Positions 16,280 through 23,071 of a stretch of 23,071 bases of DNA are shown in pieces (positions within the stretch are counted from its first letter, which is position 1; each line of letters opens with the position of its first letter). The notes below the pieces were generated by a model. The model did no database searches. It was given only the letters and a program-made list of their open reading frames with translations, and was not told the origin of the DNA. The position numbers and the translations under genes are program-made. Source of the stretch: Synergistaceae bacterium (lineage in GTDB: Bacteria; Synergistota; Synergistia; Synergistales; Aminobacteriaceae); NCBI GenBank assembly GCA_031289165.1, contig JAITPZ010000138.1, positions 1-23,071 of the forward strand. Direction: 5' to 3'.

Positions 16280-16314
16280 AAGGCTTCAATCCGGAACGGT
16301 TTTGCGGAGGAGAA

Positions 16315-19029
16315 ATGTCAGTGGATATTGAATCGAGGGATCCGGAGTCGCTGGAGCGGTCGGAACTGATCGACCTGGTGCGCGGGCTGAAGCGGAACGA
16401 GCGCAGGCGCCAGAGAGAACTCCTGCATCTCCGCAGGGAAATCGAGGAAGAAAAGACGATCGCGATGGCGAAGGCCAATCAGCAGACCGCCCGCAGGATG
16501 GCGCAGCGCGAACTCGAGCGCCATCTGTCGATGCTGTTGCGTAACAGCGCAAATTTTGTAATTCTTCTCGATAAATCGTGCAAACTCGTGTACTGTTCGA
16601 CAAAATTTGTCGAGACGACGGGCCATGTGAGCGAAAGCGAGCTCATCGGCCGTTCCTGCGGGGAGATTTTCGCTTCCGTCGCGGACGACGCGTGGTGTCA
16701 GAGGCTGGAGTCCGCCGTGAATCGATCCAGGACGGAGCGGGTCGCCGTGTCCTACAGGGACGCCACTGTCATCTCCGGAGAGGGCCTCTGCAGCTTCACC
16801 ATCAACATCTCCCCGATGGAGGGAGACGGGGGAACGATCGAAGGAATGCTGCTGCTGCTGTACAACATCACGGAGATCGAAAATGCCCGACACGAGGCGG
16901 AGCGCGCAAATCGGGCGAAGAGCGATTTTCTCGCCGGCATGAGTCACGAGATCCGGACGCCGATGAACTCCATCATCGGCATGACCTATCTGATGCGCAC
17001 CGACAACCTGGACGAGACGCAGCAACAGTTCTTCGCCGGCATTCAGGAGATGTCTCACGCCCTTCTCCAGATCGTCAACGACATCCTCGATTTTTCAAAA
17101 ATAGAGGCCGGAAAATTTGAGCTGCTGCCCGTGCATTACCGCCTTCATCTCCTTTTCAACAACATCTGTTCCCTGTTTCGCTACAGCGCCGAGACGAAGG
17201 GGCTCGAGTTCATCGCGACCTGTGATGAGGACCTGCCGCCCATCCTTTTCGGGGACGAAATTCGCGTGCGCCAGATCGTCACGAACGTCCTGAGCAACGC
17301 GGTGAAGTACACGGAGCGGGGCGGCGTGGAGCTCGCCTTCGAAAGGGAGGAGCGCGACGGCGCGCCCTGGCTTCTGATTCGCGTCCAGGACACGGGCATC
17401 GGCATCAGGGAGGAAGATCTCGACAGGCTCTTCGGCATGTTCGAGCAGGTCGACCGATACAAAAACAGGAGCATTGTCGGCACGGGACTGGGCCTGCCGA
17501 TCACGAAGCACCTGCTCGACATGATGGGCGGAGAGATCGCCGTTGAAAGCGAATACGGCAGCGGAACCTGCTTCACCCTGCGGATCCCCCTCCTGGAGGG
17601 AGACCCGTCGAAGACGGAACCGATCAGCCGGGAGCGTTTCGCGCACGCGTACGCGTCCGGGGACGTGCGCGTGCTCGTGGTGGACGACAACGCGATCAAC
17701 CTCACGGTCGCGCTCGGGTACCTGCTGAAGCACGGCATCCGGGCGGAAAGGGCCGAGAGCGGCAGGGAATGCCTCGCGATGGTGCGCGACAGGGAATACG
17801 ACCTCGTCTTTATGGACCATATGATGCCCGATATGGATGGGCTCGAAACGACGCGGCGCATCCGGGAGATGGACGACGAGCGCTTTCGCCTGCTCCCGAT
17901 CGTCGCGCTTTCCGCCAACGCGATCATCGGAGTGAAACAGATCTTCATCGACGCCGGGATGAACGACTACATATCCAAACCCATCGACCCGCGGGAGTTG
18001 AATCGCGTCCTCATGCGCTGGCTGCCCGGGGAAAAACTGACGCTGGAATCTCCGCCGAACACGCCCCTCCCGATAGACGACATCTCCACGGAAACGGGCG
18101 AAAACAAGAGGGGCGCGAAACAGAAAATTCTGATCGTCGATGACGAAAACACGAACGTGCTGGCCCTTTCGAAGATCCTGTCGGGGGAATACGCGGTTTT
18201 CTTCGCCAAAACCGGGGAGGACGCGATTCGCCTGGCGAAGAGGAATCAGCCGGACCTCATCCTGCTCGACGTCGTGATGCCAGGAATGAGCGGCTTCGAC
18301 GTCCTGCTCCACCTGAAAAACGACGTGCTGACGATGGACACTCCCGTCATATTCATCACCGGGCTCGCCGAGGAGGCCGACGAGGAGCGCGGCTTCACCT
18401 TCGGCGCCGTGGATTACATCAAAAAGCCCTTTCACGGAACCATTGTCAGGGCGCGCATCAATACGCACCTGCAAATCGTGCGCCAGATGAAGATGAACAG
18501 GGAGCTCGGCCTGATGGACCCGCTCACGGGCATCGCGAACCGAAGGCGTTTCAACCAGTGCACGGAGGTGGAGTGGAAGAAGGCGATCCGCGAAAAGAGG
18601 CCGATCTCCTTTCTCATGCTCGACCTGGACAACTTCAAAACCTATAACGACACCTACGGGCACCCGCAGGGAGACGCCCTGCTCAGGGCCGTCGCCGGGA
18701 TCCTCTCGTCGGCGGCGCGTCGTCCCGCCGACCTGTCGGCGCGGCTCGGGGGCGAGGAGTTCGGCGTACTGATGCCCGACACGAACCTCGAGGCCGCGCT
18801 GAGGATCGCGGAAAAAATCCGCGCTCAGATTGAGGAAACGCGCGTTCCGACAGCCGACGGGGGAACCCTCACGCGGATTACGGTCAGCATCGGCGCGTGC
18901 GCGGCAATCCCCCGCGCGGACGACTCGCTCGACGACTTTCTGGCGAAGGCGGACGCGAACCTCTATCAGGCGAAGGATGCCGGCAGAAACAGGGTGTATC
19001 CGCCCCTCCTGGAGCGAGGGAAGCGATGA
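16315..19029 (+). CDS. soluble PAS hybrid histidine kinase with two receiver domains and a GGDEF output
   Basis: The protein has 904 residues. The order is a coiled coil (about 12-72), a PAS domain (75-190), HisKA with His211 in MSHEIRTP, and an HATPase (N324/N328, DTGIGI at 359, GTGLGL at 389-394). REC1 follows (453-570, Asp501 in FMDHMMPDMDG), then REC2 (604-725, Asp652 in LLDVVMPGMSG) and a diguanylate cyclase (732-895) with GGEEF at 812-816. An intact inhibitory I-site, RPAD (803-806), stands exactly 5 residues before it. All catalytic residues are present, so autophosphorylation, phosphotransfer and c-di-GMP synthesis are expected. No membrane segment is seen. The ATG at 16315 has GGAGGAG just upstream. 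A longer frame from 15670 overlaps the FIST gene and is rejected. The stop overlaps the Hpt start by 4 bp. Confidence 0.94.
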   Translation: MSVDIESRDPESLERSELIDLVRGLKRNERRRQRELLHLRREIEEEKTIAMAKANQQTARRMAQRELERHLSMLLRNSANFVILLDKSCKLVYCSTKFVETTGHVSESELIGRSCGEIFASVADDAWCQRLESAVNRSRTERVAVSYRDATVISGEGLCSFTINISPMEGDGGTIEGMLLLLYNITEIENARHEAERANRAKSDFLAGMSHEIRTPMNSIIGMTYLMRTDNLDETQQQFFAGIQEMSHALLQIVNDILDFSKIEAGKFELLPVHYRLHLLFNNICSLFRYSAETKGLEFIATCDEDLPPILFGDEIRVRQIVTNVLSNAVKYTERGGVELAFEREERDGAPWLLIRVQDTGIGIREEDLDRLFGMFEQVDRYKNRSIVGTGLGLPITKHLLDMMGGEIAVESEYGSGTCFTLRIPLLEGDPSKTEPISRERFAHAYASGDVRVLVVDDNAINLTVALGYLLKHGIRAERAESGRECLAMVRDREYDLVFMDHMMPDMDGLETTRRIREMDDERFRLLPIVALSANAIIGVKQIFIDAGMNDYISKPIDPRELNRVLMRWLPGEKLTLESPPNTPLPIDDISTETGENKRGAKQKILIVDDENTNVLALSKILSGEYAVFFAKTGEDAIRLAKRNQPDLILLDVVMPGMSGFDVLLHLKNDVLTMDTPVIFITGLAEEADEERGFTFGAVDYIKKPFHGTIVRARINTHLQIVRQMKMNRELGLMDPLTGIANRRRFNQCTEVEWKKAIREKRPISFLMLDLDNFKTYNDTYGHPQGDALLRAVAGILSSAARRPADLSARLGGEEFGVLMPDTNLEAALRIAEKIRAQIEETRVPTADGGTLTRITVSIGACAAIPRADDSLDDFLAKADANLYQAKDAGRNRVYPPLLERGKR

Positions 19030-19667
19030 CGACGATCGGGGGCCGGGCCCGTGAGGACGCCGTTCCCATTCTCGACGCGCAGGCCGGACTCAGGAACTTT
19101 CAAAACGACGAGCCGCTTTATCGCCGGATCCTGGGCGACTTTCAAAGAAAACACGGCGCCGATCACGAGGCGATCGCGTCGTCCCTCGCCCACGGGGAGA
19201 AAATCGACGCGAGGCGCGTCGCACACACGCTGAAAAGCGTAGCGGCCTCGATCGGAGCCCTGCGCCTTCGGGAGATCGCGGCGTCGATCGAAAAGACCCT
19301 GTCCGAAACCCTGTCCCGCGGGGGCGCGGTGGTGGATTTTGCGCCTGCGCTCGGCGGGCTGAGGGACGAGATAAGCCTCGTGCTGAACGAGATCGCCGCC
19401 TCGACGGAAGCGGAACCGCAGACAACGCCGGACGCGATTCCGGAGGAAAGGAGCGATGCGGAAATGGAAACCCTGCTCGACGGGCTCGAACGGCTTCTCG
19501 AGTCCGGCAGCGTGGACTGCTTCGCGTTCGAGAGCGAAATCCGTTCGTGCCTCTCCCCGGCGGGAGAACCATACGAACGGTTCAGGGCGCGTCTCGACGA
19601 TCTCGACCTCCCCGGGGCGCTGCGCGTCGTCCCGGAGATCAGAGAAAAACTGAGATTGAAAAACTGA
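19026..19667 (+). CDS. Hpt-domain phosphotransfer protein
   Basis: The protein has 213 residues. The first half is an Hpt four-helix domain. LRNFQNDEPLYRRILGDFQRKH is followed by ARRVAHTLKSVAASIGALRLREIAASIE, where His67 is the predicted phospho-accepting histidine. The second half (about 140-213) is helical, resembling the segment often found after Hpt domains in BarA-like kinases. The ATG overlaps the kinase stop, so the two are made together. Because the kinase carries REC1 and REC2 but no Hpt, this protein is the obvious shuttle between them or to another regulator. Its last codons lie in a 14-bp tandem repeat, so the C-terminus may vary between strains. Confidence 0.9.
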   Translation: MTTIGGRAREDAVPILDAQAGLRNFQNDEPLYRRILGDFQRKHGADHEAIASSLAHGEKIDARRVAHTLKSVAASIGALRLREIAASIEKTLSETLSRGGAVVDFAPALGGLRDEISLVLNEIAASTEAEPQTTPDAIPEERSDAEMETLLDGLERLLESGSVDCFAFESEIRSCLSPAGEPYERFRARLDDLDLPGALRVVPEIREKLRLKN

Positions 19668-19686
19668 GACTGAAAAACTGAGATCG
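19645..19686 (+). repeat. 14-bp tandem repeat across the Hpt stop codon
   Basis: Three adjacent units begin AAAAACTGAGA and differ only at the last three positions (TTG, CTG, TCG). The Hpt stop codon is in the second unit. As 14 is not a multiple of 3, gain or loss of a unit would shift the frame of the final residues. On the minus strand the units give three T5 runs just beyond the hairpin at 19685-19710. Confidence 0.8.
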
Positions 19687-19710
19687 GGGAGACTTGGAAC
19701 CTCCTCCCCG
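19685..19710 (-). terminator. possible terminator between convergent operons
   Basis: CGGGGAG (19685-19691) pairs with CTCCCCG (19704-19710) around a 12-nt loop. On the minus strand, after the dctM stop, it is followed by ATCTCAGTTTTT, giving a T-run a few bases too far for a classic terminator. On the plus strand no T-run follows. Confidence 0.4.
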
Positions 19711-19723
19711 TCAGGGGTCGCCG

Positions 19724-21007
19724 TCACATCAGCCCGAGCATCTGAGGGATGAAGAAGGCGATCGCGGGGAAGATCGCGACGAGCAGCAGAATGACCAGGA
19801 GCGCCGATATATAGGGAAGCACCCCCCGCAGCGATCTCTCGATCGAAAGGTCCGCTATCGAGCTGGCGATCAGCAGACACAGCCCGTAAGGCGGCGTGAC
19901 GAGCCCTATCGCCAGGGTGATTACCGTCACAATCCCGAGGTGAATGGAACTCACCCCGACGCTGGTCGCTATCGGCAGCAGCACCGGCACGAAGAGGATC
20001 ATCGCGGGAATCGCGTCCATGAAGGTCCCCACGAACAGGAAAAACGCGATCACCACCAGCATGAAGGCGTACCGGTTCGTGATGTACACCGCGAAAAAGC
20101 CCGCCACATGGTCCGACACCCTGTAGTAGCCGAGAAGCTCCCCCAGCGCGCTTGCGGTGGCGAGCGCAAACAGGGAAAGAGAACTCAGCTTGAGGGTCTC
20201 CCTCAAAATCCCCGGCATGTCGCGCAGCTTCAGGGTCCTGTAGTAAAACAGGCTGATCGCCATGGAGTAGATCGAGGCGAACGCGGCGGCCTCCGTCGGC
20301 GTGTACCAGCCGGTGCTGATGCCCCCGACGATGATGAGCGGCGTCAGCAGCGCCGGAAACGACTTCCGGAACAGCTTTCCCACCTCCCCGCGAGCCGAGC
20401 GCTCGTAGACGGGGAAGTTCAGCCTTCTGCCCTTCACGGCCACAATGGCCATCATCGTGACCCCGATCAGGATCCCCGGAACCATCCCCCCGATGAAAAG
20501 CGCCGCGACGGAGGCGTTGGTGAGCCCGGAAAAGACCACCATCGGGATGCTCGGCGGGATGATGACCCCTATCGTCGAGGAGGCCGCCGTGACCCCCACC
20601 GACGTCTCCTTATCGTACCCCGTGTCGATCATCGCGGGGATCAGCATCTTGCCGACCCCCGCCGTGTCCGCCTGCGAGGAGCCGGAGACCCCCGCGAAGA
20701 TCATCGAGACGAGAATGTTCGCGTGGGCCAGTCCCCCGCGAATGTTCCCCACCAGAGCGATGCAGAAATCGACCAGCATCTGCGTGATCTGCCCGTGGTT
20801 CATCAGGTTCGCGGCCAGAACGAAAAGGGGAATGGCGAGCAGGACGAACGAGTTGAGGCCGTAAAACATCTTCATGAACACGGTGATGTTCGGGATGAAC
20901 GGCAGAGACGCGATGCCGATCAGCGAGATGATGCCGATGACGAACGCGATCGGAACCCCGAGAAATATCAGCAGCACGAAAAGCCCGACGATGGCGGAGG
21001 CCCCCAT
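19724..21007 (-). CDS. dctM: TRAP transporter large permease subunit, second system
   Basis: This 427-residue polytopic membrane protein is the transport subunit of a second TRAP system. It carries VLLAIPLFVLAANLMNHGQITQMLVDFCIALVGNIRGGLAHANILVSMIFAGVSGSSQADTAG, IIPPSIPMVVFSGLTNASVAALF, GWYTPTEAAAFASIYS and GLVTPPYGLCLLIASSIADLSIERS. Sequence divergence from the DctM at 9264 shows these are separate lineages and not a recent duplication. The ATG overlaps the dctQ stop in TAATG. It is the last gene of its operon and converges on the Hpt gene. Confidence 0.96.
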   Translation of the reverse strand: MGASAIVGLFVLLIFLGVPIAFVIGIISLIGIASLPFIPNITVFMKMFYGLNSFVLLAIPLFVLAANLMNHGQITQMLVDFCIALVGNIRGGLAHANILVSMIFAGVSGSSQADTAGVGKMLIPAMIDTGYDKETSVGVTAASSTIGVIIPPSIPMVVFSGLTNASVAALFIGGMVPGILIGVTMMAIVAVKGRRLNFPVYERSARGEVGKLFRKSFPALLTPLIIVGGISTGWYTPTEAAAFASIYSMAISLFYYRTLKLRDMPGILRETLKLSSLSLFALATASALGELLGYYRVSDHVAGFFAVYITNRYAFMLVVIAFFLFVGTFMDAIPAMILFVPVLLPIATSVGVSSIHLGIVTVITLAIGLVTPPYGLCLLIASSIADLSIERSLRGVLPYISALLVILLLVAIFPAIAFFIPQMLGLM

Positions 21008-21507
21008 TACGCCGCGCTCCCTTCCCGCGTTTTCCGGGAATCACGAATCGTCCGCAGACTGACGATCATCCTGTCGATCGTGTAAAGCGACATCGTGAAG
21101 CCCATGATCGGCAGACAGAGCCACGTGTAACCCATTTTGACCCAGGGCAGGCTGATCCAGTTGTAGTTCCAGAACGTCCGCGCGACGATGACGCCGTAAC
21201 AGAACATCGGGACGGTGAAGCACAGGAGAACCGCCGACACCCCGATGTCGTACGCCGCGCCCGACGCGCCCCGAAACCGGTCCCTGAAGAACGTGAAACT
21301 GAAATGCGCGCCCTCGTGGACCATCGTGGACGCCCCCATGAACACGGCCCAGATGAACGAGTAGTTGGCGAGCTCCTCCGTCCACAACAGAGAAATTTTC
21401 AGATAACGCGCGCTTATCTGCATCACGATCGCGACGAAGAACACCGCCAGCAGAAACGTGCCAAGCGCCTCCTGCACGCGAAGTATGACCCCAACAAATT
21501 TTTTCAC
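21007..21507 (-). CDS. dctQ: TRAP transporter small permease subunit, second system
   Basis: This 166-residue DctQ-type membrane protein has four hydrophobic segments and the family core: QISARYLKISLLWTEELANYSFIWAVFMGASTMVHEGAHFSFTF, in which WTEELA and the His-rich turn are conserved. The start is GTG with GGGGAGAGG 7-8 nt upstream. About 140 bp containing two hairpins separate it from dctP. It forms the membrane complex with the DctM encoded directly after it. Confidence 0.94.
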   Translation of the reverse strand: MKKFVGVILRVQEALGTFLLAVFFVAIVMQISARYLKISLLWTEELANYSFIWAVFMGASTMVHEGAHFSFTFFRDRFRGASGAAYDIGVSAVLLCFTVPMFCYGVIVARTFWNYNWISLPWVKMGYTWLCLPIMGFTMSLYTIDRMIVSLRTIRDSRKTREGSAA

Positions 21508-21539
21508 GCTGCCTCTCCCCTGCCCGTTTTAAAGACCCC

Positions 21540-21580
21540 GAGGCTCCGCCTCAGACTCCGCAGGGGGTCGTGGACCCCCT
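21540..21580 (+). repeat. two-hairpin intergenic repeat, copy B
   Basis: GAGGC-TCC-GCCTC and AGACTCCGC (21540-21561) match copy A in 21 of 22 positions. A perfect 8-bp hairpin with a GTG loop follows (21562-21569 pairing with 21573-21580), whose sequence differs from that of copy A. It lies between dctP and dctQ of the second TRAP operon, in antisense orientation to those genes. Confidence 0.75.
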
Positions 21581-21596
21581 AGCCTCGATATTGAAA

Positions 21597-21624
21597 GACC
21601 GCCGGAAATCTCATGCCGGCGGTC
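21597..21624 (-). terminator. dctP-dctQ intercistronic hairpin, possible partial terminator
   Basis: GACCGCCGG (21597-21605) pairs perfectly with CCGGCGGTC (21616-21624) around a 10-nt loop. On the minus strand it follows the dctP stop by 23 bp and is followed by TTTCAATAT, a weak T-run. Readthrough must reach dctQM, so it may act as a partial terminator or as a 3' stabiliser of the dctP message. Confidence 0.55.
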
Positions 21625-21647
21625 CTCATAATCTGTTTCTTATTTGC

Positions 21648-22649
21648 CTATTTGCCCGCGTCGCGGATGAGCTGCAGCAGATCCCCAAGGCCCAGTTTTT
21701 GCGCGAGCTCGTCCTGGATCGGGACGGCGATGGCGACGAAGGGGGCCCTGTCGATGGCATTGACCGTGCCGCCGTCGGCGATGACCTTCGCTTTGGACTT
21801 GTCGAGCTGGTCGTAGGTGACGCGGCGCTCCTCCGCCGTGGCCTCCCTGACGGCCTCGGTGATCCACGCCTTCTGCCGGTCGCTGTACGCGTCCCACCTG
21901 ACGCCGTTCATCAGCAGCAGACGGGTCGTATAGTCGTGCTCGGTCTCCGTGATGAACTTTCCGTTGACCGTCCTGTGGTGGTCGAGAAGGCTGAAGTTGG
22001 TGTAGTCGTTCTCCGCGGCGTCCACAATGCCCTGCTGGAGCCCCTGATAAAGCTCGCCCCACGCGACCTGCGTCGGAATGGCGCCGGTCTTCTTCCAGAA
22101 GTCGGCGACGACGCCGGACATCTGGGTGCGGATCTTCATGCCCTTCAGGTCGTCGATCTTCTCGATCGGCTTTTTGCCGTAGTAGTTGCGGACCCCCGCG
22201 GACCAGTACGCCGAGATGCGGAAGGTGTTGTTGGACTTCGCGTTGATGATCCCCGCCAGCCTGGACCCCGCCTCCCCGTCGACGGCCCTCTCCCAGTGAG
22301 AAAAGCCGTTGAAGAGATAGAGTAGCGAGAACATGTCCACCTCGGGGATCCCCACCTTCGTCATGAAGCCGGGAGAGGCGACCACCATGTCCGCCGCGCC
22401 GAGCTGCACCTTCTCGACCAGCTCGTCCTCGTTCGTCCCGATGGTCCCCGCGTGCACGTCGACGGAAAACTCCCCGCCCGAGACCCGCTCGAGAACTTCC
22501 CTGAATTTCAGCATTCCGTACTGATACGGATTCTCCTGCGACGTCTGGTTATGCGCCACGACAAACTTCGTCGCGGCCGCGGCGTCCATCGCCAAAACAC
22601 CGAGCACCGCCGCCAGAACAATAAAAATAAAACCAAATCTTTTCACCAT
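21648..22649 (-). CDS. dctP: TRAP transporter substrate-binding protein, second system
   Basis: This 333-residue periplasmic binding protein has a signal peptide of about 25 residues (MVKRFGFIFIVLAAVLGVLAMDAAA). The DctP fold is seen in YGMLKFREVLERVSGGEFSVDVHAGTIGTNEDELVEKVQLGAADMVV and DDLKGMKIRTQMS, with the expected carboxylate-binding Arg174. ELYQGLQQGIVDAAENDYTNF follows, with Glu213 and Asn214. AAGGAGG stands 8 nt before the ATG. The ligand-site motifs differ from those of the first DctP (MKIRTQMS against LKIRVQQS, ENDY against ENNW), so a different organic acid is likely. No catabolic gene adjoins it, so the substrate is unknown. Confidence 0.94.
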   Translation of the reverse strand: MVKRFGFIFIVLAAVLGVLAMDAAAATKFVVAHNQTSQENPYQYGMLKFREVLERVSGGEFSVDVHAGTIGTNEDELVEKVQLGAADMVVASPGFMTKVGIPEVDMFSLLYLFNGFSHWERAVDGEAGSRLAGIINAKSNNTFRISAYWSAGVRNYYGKKPIEKIDDLKGMKIRTQMSGVVADFWKKTGAIPTQVAWGELYQGLQQGIVDAAENDYTNFSLLDHHRTVNGKFITETEHDYTTRLLLMNGVRWDAYSDRQKAWITEAVREATAEERRVTYDQLDKSKAKVIADGGTVNAIDRAPFVAIAVPIQDELAQKLGLGDLLQLIRDAGK

Positions 22650-22732
22650 AAACCGACCTCCTTAATGATATGGGACCCACAGGCCCCGAATTTCCACACA
22701 CGACCCGCGCTCTGAGTCCATCCGCAAAAACT

Positions 22733-22777
22733 GAGGGTCAGGACAGGCCCCCCTCGCCGGTTTTGGGGCGGAGCCCC
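22733..22777 (-). repeat. two-hairpin intergenic repeat, copy D, in the dctP leader
   Basis: On the minus strand GGGGC-TCC-GCCCC (22765-22777) is followed by AAAACCGGCGAGG and a 5-bp hairpin (22733-22737 pairing with 22751-22755). It is the most degenerate copy. It resembles copy C in the first stem and in the GCGAGGGG flank. It lies inside the transcribed leader, about 85 nt before the dctP start. Confidence 0.55.
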
Positions 22778-22853
22778 GAAGATTCAGTAAAGTTCATGTC
22801 AGTATGGATTGATTTTTATCGCCAGAACGAAACAAAATTCAGAAAACACAAGA

Positions 22854-22882
22854 ATCATAACCAACCCTGCACGGTTTGTCAA
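22854..22882 (-). promoter_or_regulatory. sigma70 promoter of the second TRAP operon
   Basis: On the minus strand TTGACA (22877-22882) and TATGAT (22854-22859) are 17 bp apart, a near-consensus promoter. Transcription would begin near 22847, giving an untranslated leader of about 200 nt before the dctP ATG. Confidence 0.7.
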
Positions 22883-22939
22883 AACAGACGAGCCCCCGTC
22901 AGATTTCGCCGGGCGCCCCTCCCCCCTCATGCGCGTAAG

Positions 22940-22968
22940 TTGACGTATGCGACCAGGCGCTGTAATAT
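22940..22968 (+). promoter_or_regulatory. sigma70 promoter of the mazE gene
   Basis: TTGACG (22940-22945) and TAATAT (22963-22968) are 17 bp apart. The start site would fall near 22975, inside the palindrome, and about 32 bp before the GTG start. Confidence 0.65.
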
Positions 22969-22989
22969 GTAGACACAAAGTATCTACAT
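22967..22989. promoter_or_regulatory. interrupted palindrome, candidate antitoxin operator
   Basis: ATGTAGA (22967-22973) and TCTACAT (22983-22989) are perfect inverted arms, and an inner AC/GT pair continues the symmetry around AAA. The site overlaps the end of the -10 and the predicted transcription start. That is where a MazE-type antitoxin, alone or with its toxin, would autorepress. Confidence 0.55.
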
Positions 22990-23006
22990 GAAAAGAGGCG
23001 CGTGCG

Positions 23007-23071
23007 GTGAAGACAAGTATTCAAAAATGGGGGAACAGCAGCGCGATTCGTTTGCCCAGGCTGATATTGCG
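23007..23071 (+). CDS. mazE: MazE/AbrB-family antitoxin, N-terminal fragment cut by window end
   Basis: A GTG with AGAGG 8 nt upstream opens a frame of 21 full codons to the window edge. It begins MKTSIQKWGNSSAIRLP, the hallmark start of MazE antitoxins with the swapped-hairpin AbrB DNA-binding fold (IQKWGNS and the following R-[IL]-P). Such proteins neutralise a MazF-type endoribonuclease encoded directly downstream and repress their own promoter. The toxin gene is outside the window, so the pair is inferred. Confidence 0.8.
   Translation, partial: MKTSIQKWGNSSAIRLPRLIL

Larger units (their letters stand above)
22650..23006. other. intergenic region between divergent dctP and mazE
   Basis: This 357-bp stretch contains no supported gene. 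It holds the dctP promoter (22854-22882, minus), its leader of about 200 nt with repeat copy D (22733-22777), and the mazE promoter (22940-22968, plus) with a palindrome. Short open frames across it lack ribosome binding sites and overlap these signals. Confidence 0.65.

Noticed and set aside
15670..16314. 215-codon upstream extension of the hybrid kinase
   Set aside because: It overlaps the FIST gene in another frame, has arginine-rich shadow composition, and a GGAGGAG site precedes the ATG at 16315.
18897..19025. 43-codon upstream extension of the Hpt gene
   Set aside because: It overlaps the end of the GGDEF domain in another frame, while the ATG at 19026 overlaps the kinase stop in ATGA.
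22880..22930. possible tRNA 3' end or T-arm remnant
   Set aside because: No GGTTCGAATCC-type T-arm, acceptor pairing or CCA end could be found on either strand.
22796..22975. 58-codon plus-strand frame between dctP and mazE
   Set aside because: It has no ribosome binding site, crosses two predicted promoters and ends inside the mazE palindrome.
1..23071. CRISPR array, insertion sequence or prophage
   Set aside because: No regularly spaced repeats, transposase, integrase or phage structural genes are seen. The only repeats are the hairpin family and the 14-bp tandem repeat.

Overview
The window is GC-rich, densely packed bacterial DNA. A tripartite RND efflux pump with an outer-membrane channel shows that the host is Gram-negative. 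Two complete TRAP transporters, a uronate operon, a FIST/hybrid-kinase/GGDEF module and frequent GTG/TTG starts would fit an anaerobe such as a member of the Synergistota. That placement is a guess from gene style; the window has no rRNA or other marker gene.

Left block (about 1-7204, minus strand): a four-gene operon, tetR > adaptor > RND permease > outer-membrane channel, runs leftward. It starts at a near-perfect sigma70 promoter (TTGACA-18-TATAAT) whose spacer is filled by a perfect 22-bp palindrome, the probable TetR operator. It ends at a bidirectional terminator (182-218). A second strong promoter at 47-76 points leftward out of the window.

Middle block (about 7205-15045, plus strand): after a 536-bp leader region comes dctP-dctQ-dctM-uxaC-uxaB-uxaA, a TRAP transporter joined to the isomerase pathway that turns D-galacturonate into 2-keto-3-deoxygluconate (KDG). 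KDG kinase, KDPG aldolase and a regulator are not in the window.

Signalling block (15128-19667, plus strand): a cytoplasmic FIST protein, a soluble 904-residue PAS-histidine kinase-REC-REC-GGDEF protein and an Hpt protein are tightly linked. Together they contain every part of a His-Asp-His-Asp relay ending in c-di-GMP synthesis. This is the most interesting system here.

Right block (19724-22882, minus strand): a second TRAP transporter, dctM-dctQ-dctP in map order, is transcribed leftward from a TTGACA-17-TATGAT promoter through a leader of about 200 nt. Its substrate is unknown. At the right edge a MazE-type antitoxin gene begins on the plus strand with its own promoter and a palindromic candidate operator, and is cut by the window end.

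Four non-coding copies of a two-hairpin repeat (near 10576, 14986, 21540 and 22733) lie between or before transporter and sugar-acid genes. The first hairpin keeps its pairing through a compensatory A-T to G-C change.
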